A program made the translations under genes and the position numbers. DNA of 5,115 nucleotides. Origin: Gammaproteobacteria bacterium (GTDB lineage: Bacteria; Pseudomonadota; Gammaproteobacteria; SZUA-229). The notes below the pieces were generated by a model. It did not search any database. It was not told where the DNA came from and worked only from the letters and a program-made list of their open reading frames with translations. The stretch is taken from the NCBI GenBank assembly GCA_023136715.1, contig JAGLQT010000201.1, positions 1 through 5,115 of the forward strand, written 5' to 3'. Shown one piece after another: positions 4,958 to 5,115 of the stretch (position 1 is the first letter of the stretch; each line of letters starts with the position of its first letter).

Positions 4958-5115
4958 GTGAGCGAAAAAATCCGCAACATCGCCATTATTGCCCACGTGG
5001 ACCATGGCAAAACTACGCTAGTTGATAAATTGCTGGAGCAATCTGGCACCCTGGATGAGCGTAAAGCGCCCGGCGAGCGGATCATGGATTCGAACGATCA
5101 GGAAAAAGAGCGTGG
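4958..5115 (+). CDS. typA: Ribosome-associated translational GTPase TypA/BipA, N-terminal part (runs off right edge)
   Basis: The frame begins at a GTG (4958) and gives [19 protein letters not shown] after the start residue; it is open through 52 codons to the edge. The G1 P-loop AHVDHGKT (residues 12-19) and the following [11 protein letters not shown] match translational GTPases. The block [15 protein letters not shown] (39-53) leads into switch I and closely matches E. coli BipA (ERVMDSNDLEKERG). TypA/BipA is an EF-G-like GTPase that binds the 70S ribosome and affects ribosome assembly and growth at low temperature. An in-frame TAA at 4910-4912 and no ATG in between support the GTG start. 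A modest GAGA (4949-4952) five bases upstream could act as the ribosome site. The rest of the gene, including G4, EF-G-like and C-terminal domains, lies outside the window. Confidence 0.95.
   Translation, partial: MSEKIRNIAIIAHVDHGKTTLVDKLLEQSGTLDERKAPGERIMDSNDQEKER

Noticed and set aside
1..5115. Mobile element, phage, CRISPR, toxin-antitoxin or defence system
   Set aside because: I found no transposase, integrase, terminal repeats, regular spacer array or paired small genes. The ParA lacks plasmid partners and the other genes are housekeeping types.

Overview
The window looks like a piece of chromosome from a gammaproteobacterium outside the enteric group. The RluE and TypA/BipA proteins read almost like the E. 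coli ones as I remember them, but the neighbours (an orphan ParA, a VTC2/GDPGP1-like phosphorylase, a long stand-alone 5'-3' exonuclease and a ten-repeat TPR protein) are not an E. coli arrangement. There is no sign of a phage, an insertion sequence, a CRISPR array, a tRNA or an rRNA.

Layout. Positions 1-84 (minus) hold the first 28 codons of a gene that runs off the left edge; it has a good Shine-Dalgarno site and begins like a small membrane protein. Positions 85-419 are a divergent control region with a Fur-box-like element, a long-armed inverted repeat and a good sigma-70-type promoter for parA. A small ParA-family ATPase (420-1064, plus) has no ParB partner. It is followed by a hairpin whose T-run lies on the leftward side, then by a HIT/GalT-superfamily nucleotide phosphorylase-like gene (1150-2166, plus). 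A REP-like hairpin sits between that gene and a convergent two-gene unit on the minus strand: a 5'-3' exonuclease (3715-2801), then rluE (2797-2255) three bases later. Divergent from the exonuclease is a TPR protein (3829-4857, plus). Last is the start of typA/bipA (4958 to the right edge, GTG start), with a perfect -10 box, a GC-rich discriminator and a palindrome just upstream of the -10.

How the genes may work together. Most are single-gene units with housekeeping roles. RluE (23S rRNA pseudouridylation) and TypA (ribosome-associated GTPase) both concern the ribosome, and the exonuclease acts in DNA replication or repair. ParA probably positions some cargo on the nucleoid, but nothing nearby identifies it. 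I see no convincing multi-gene undescribed system. The best leads are the Fur-box candidate, the orphan ParA, the altered histidine motif of the phosphorylase-like protein, and the typA promoter palindrome.
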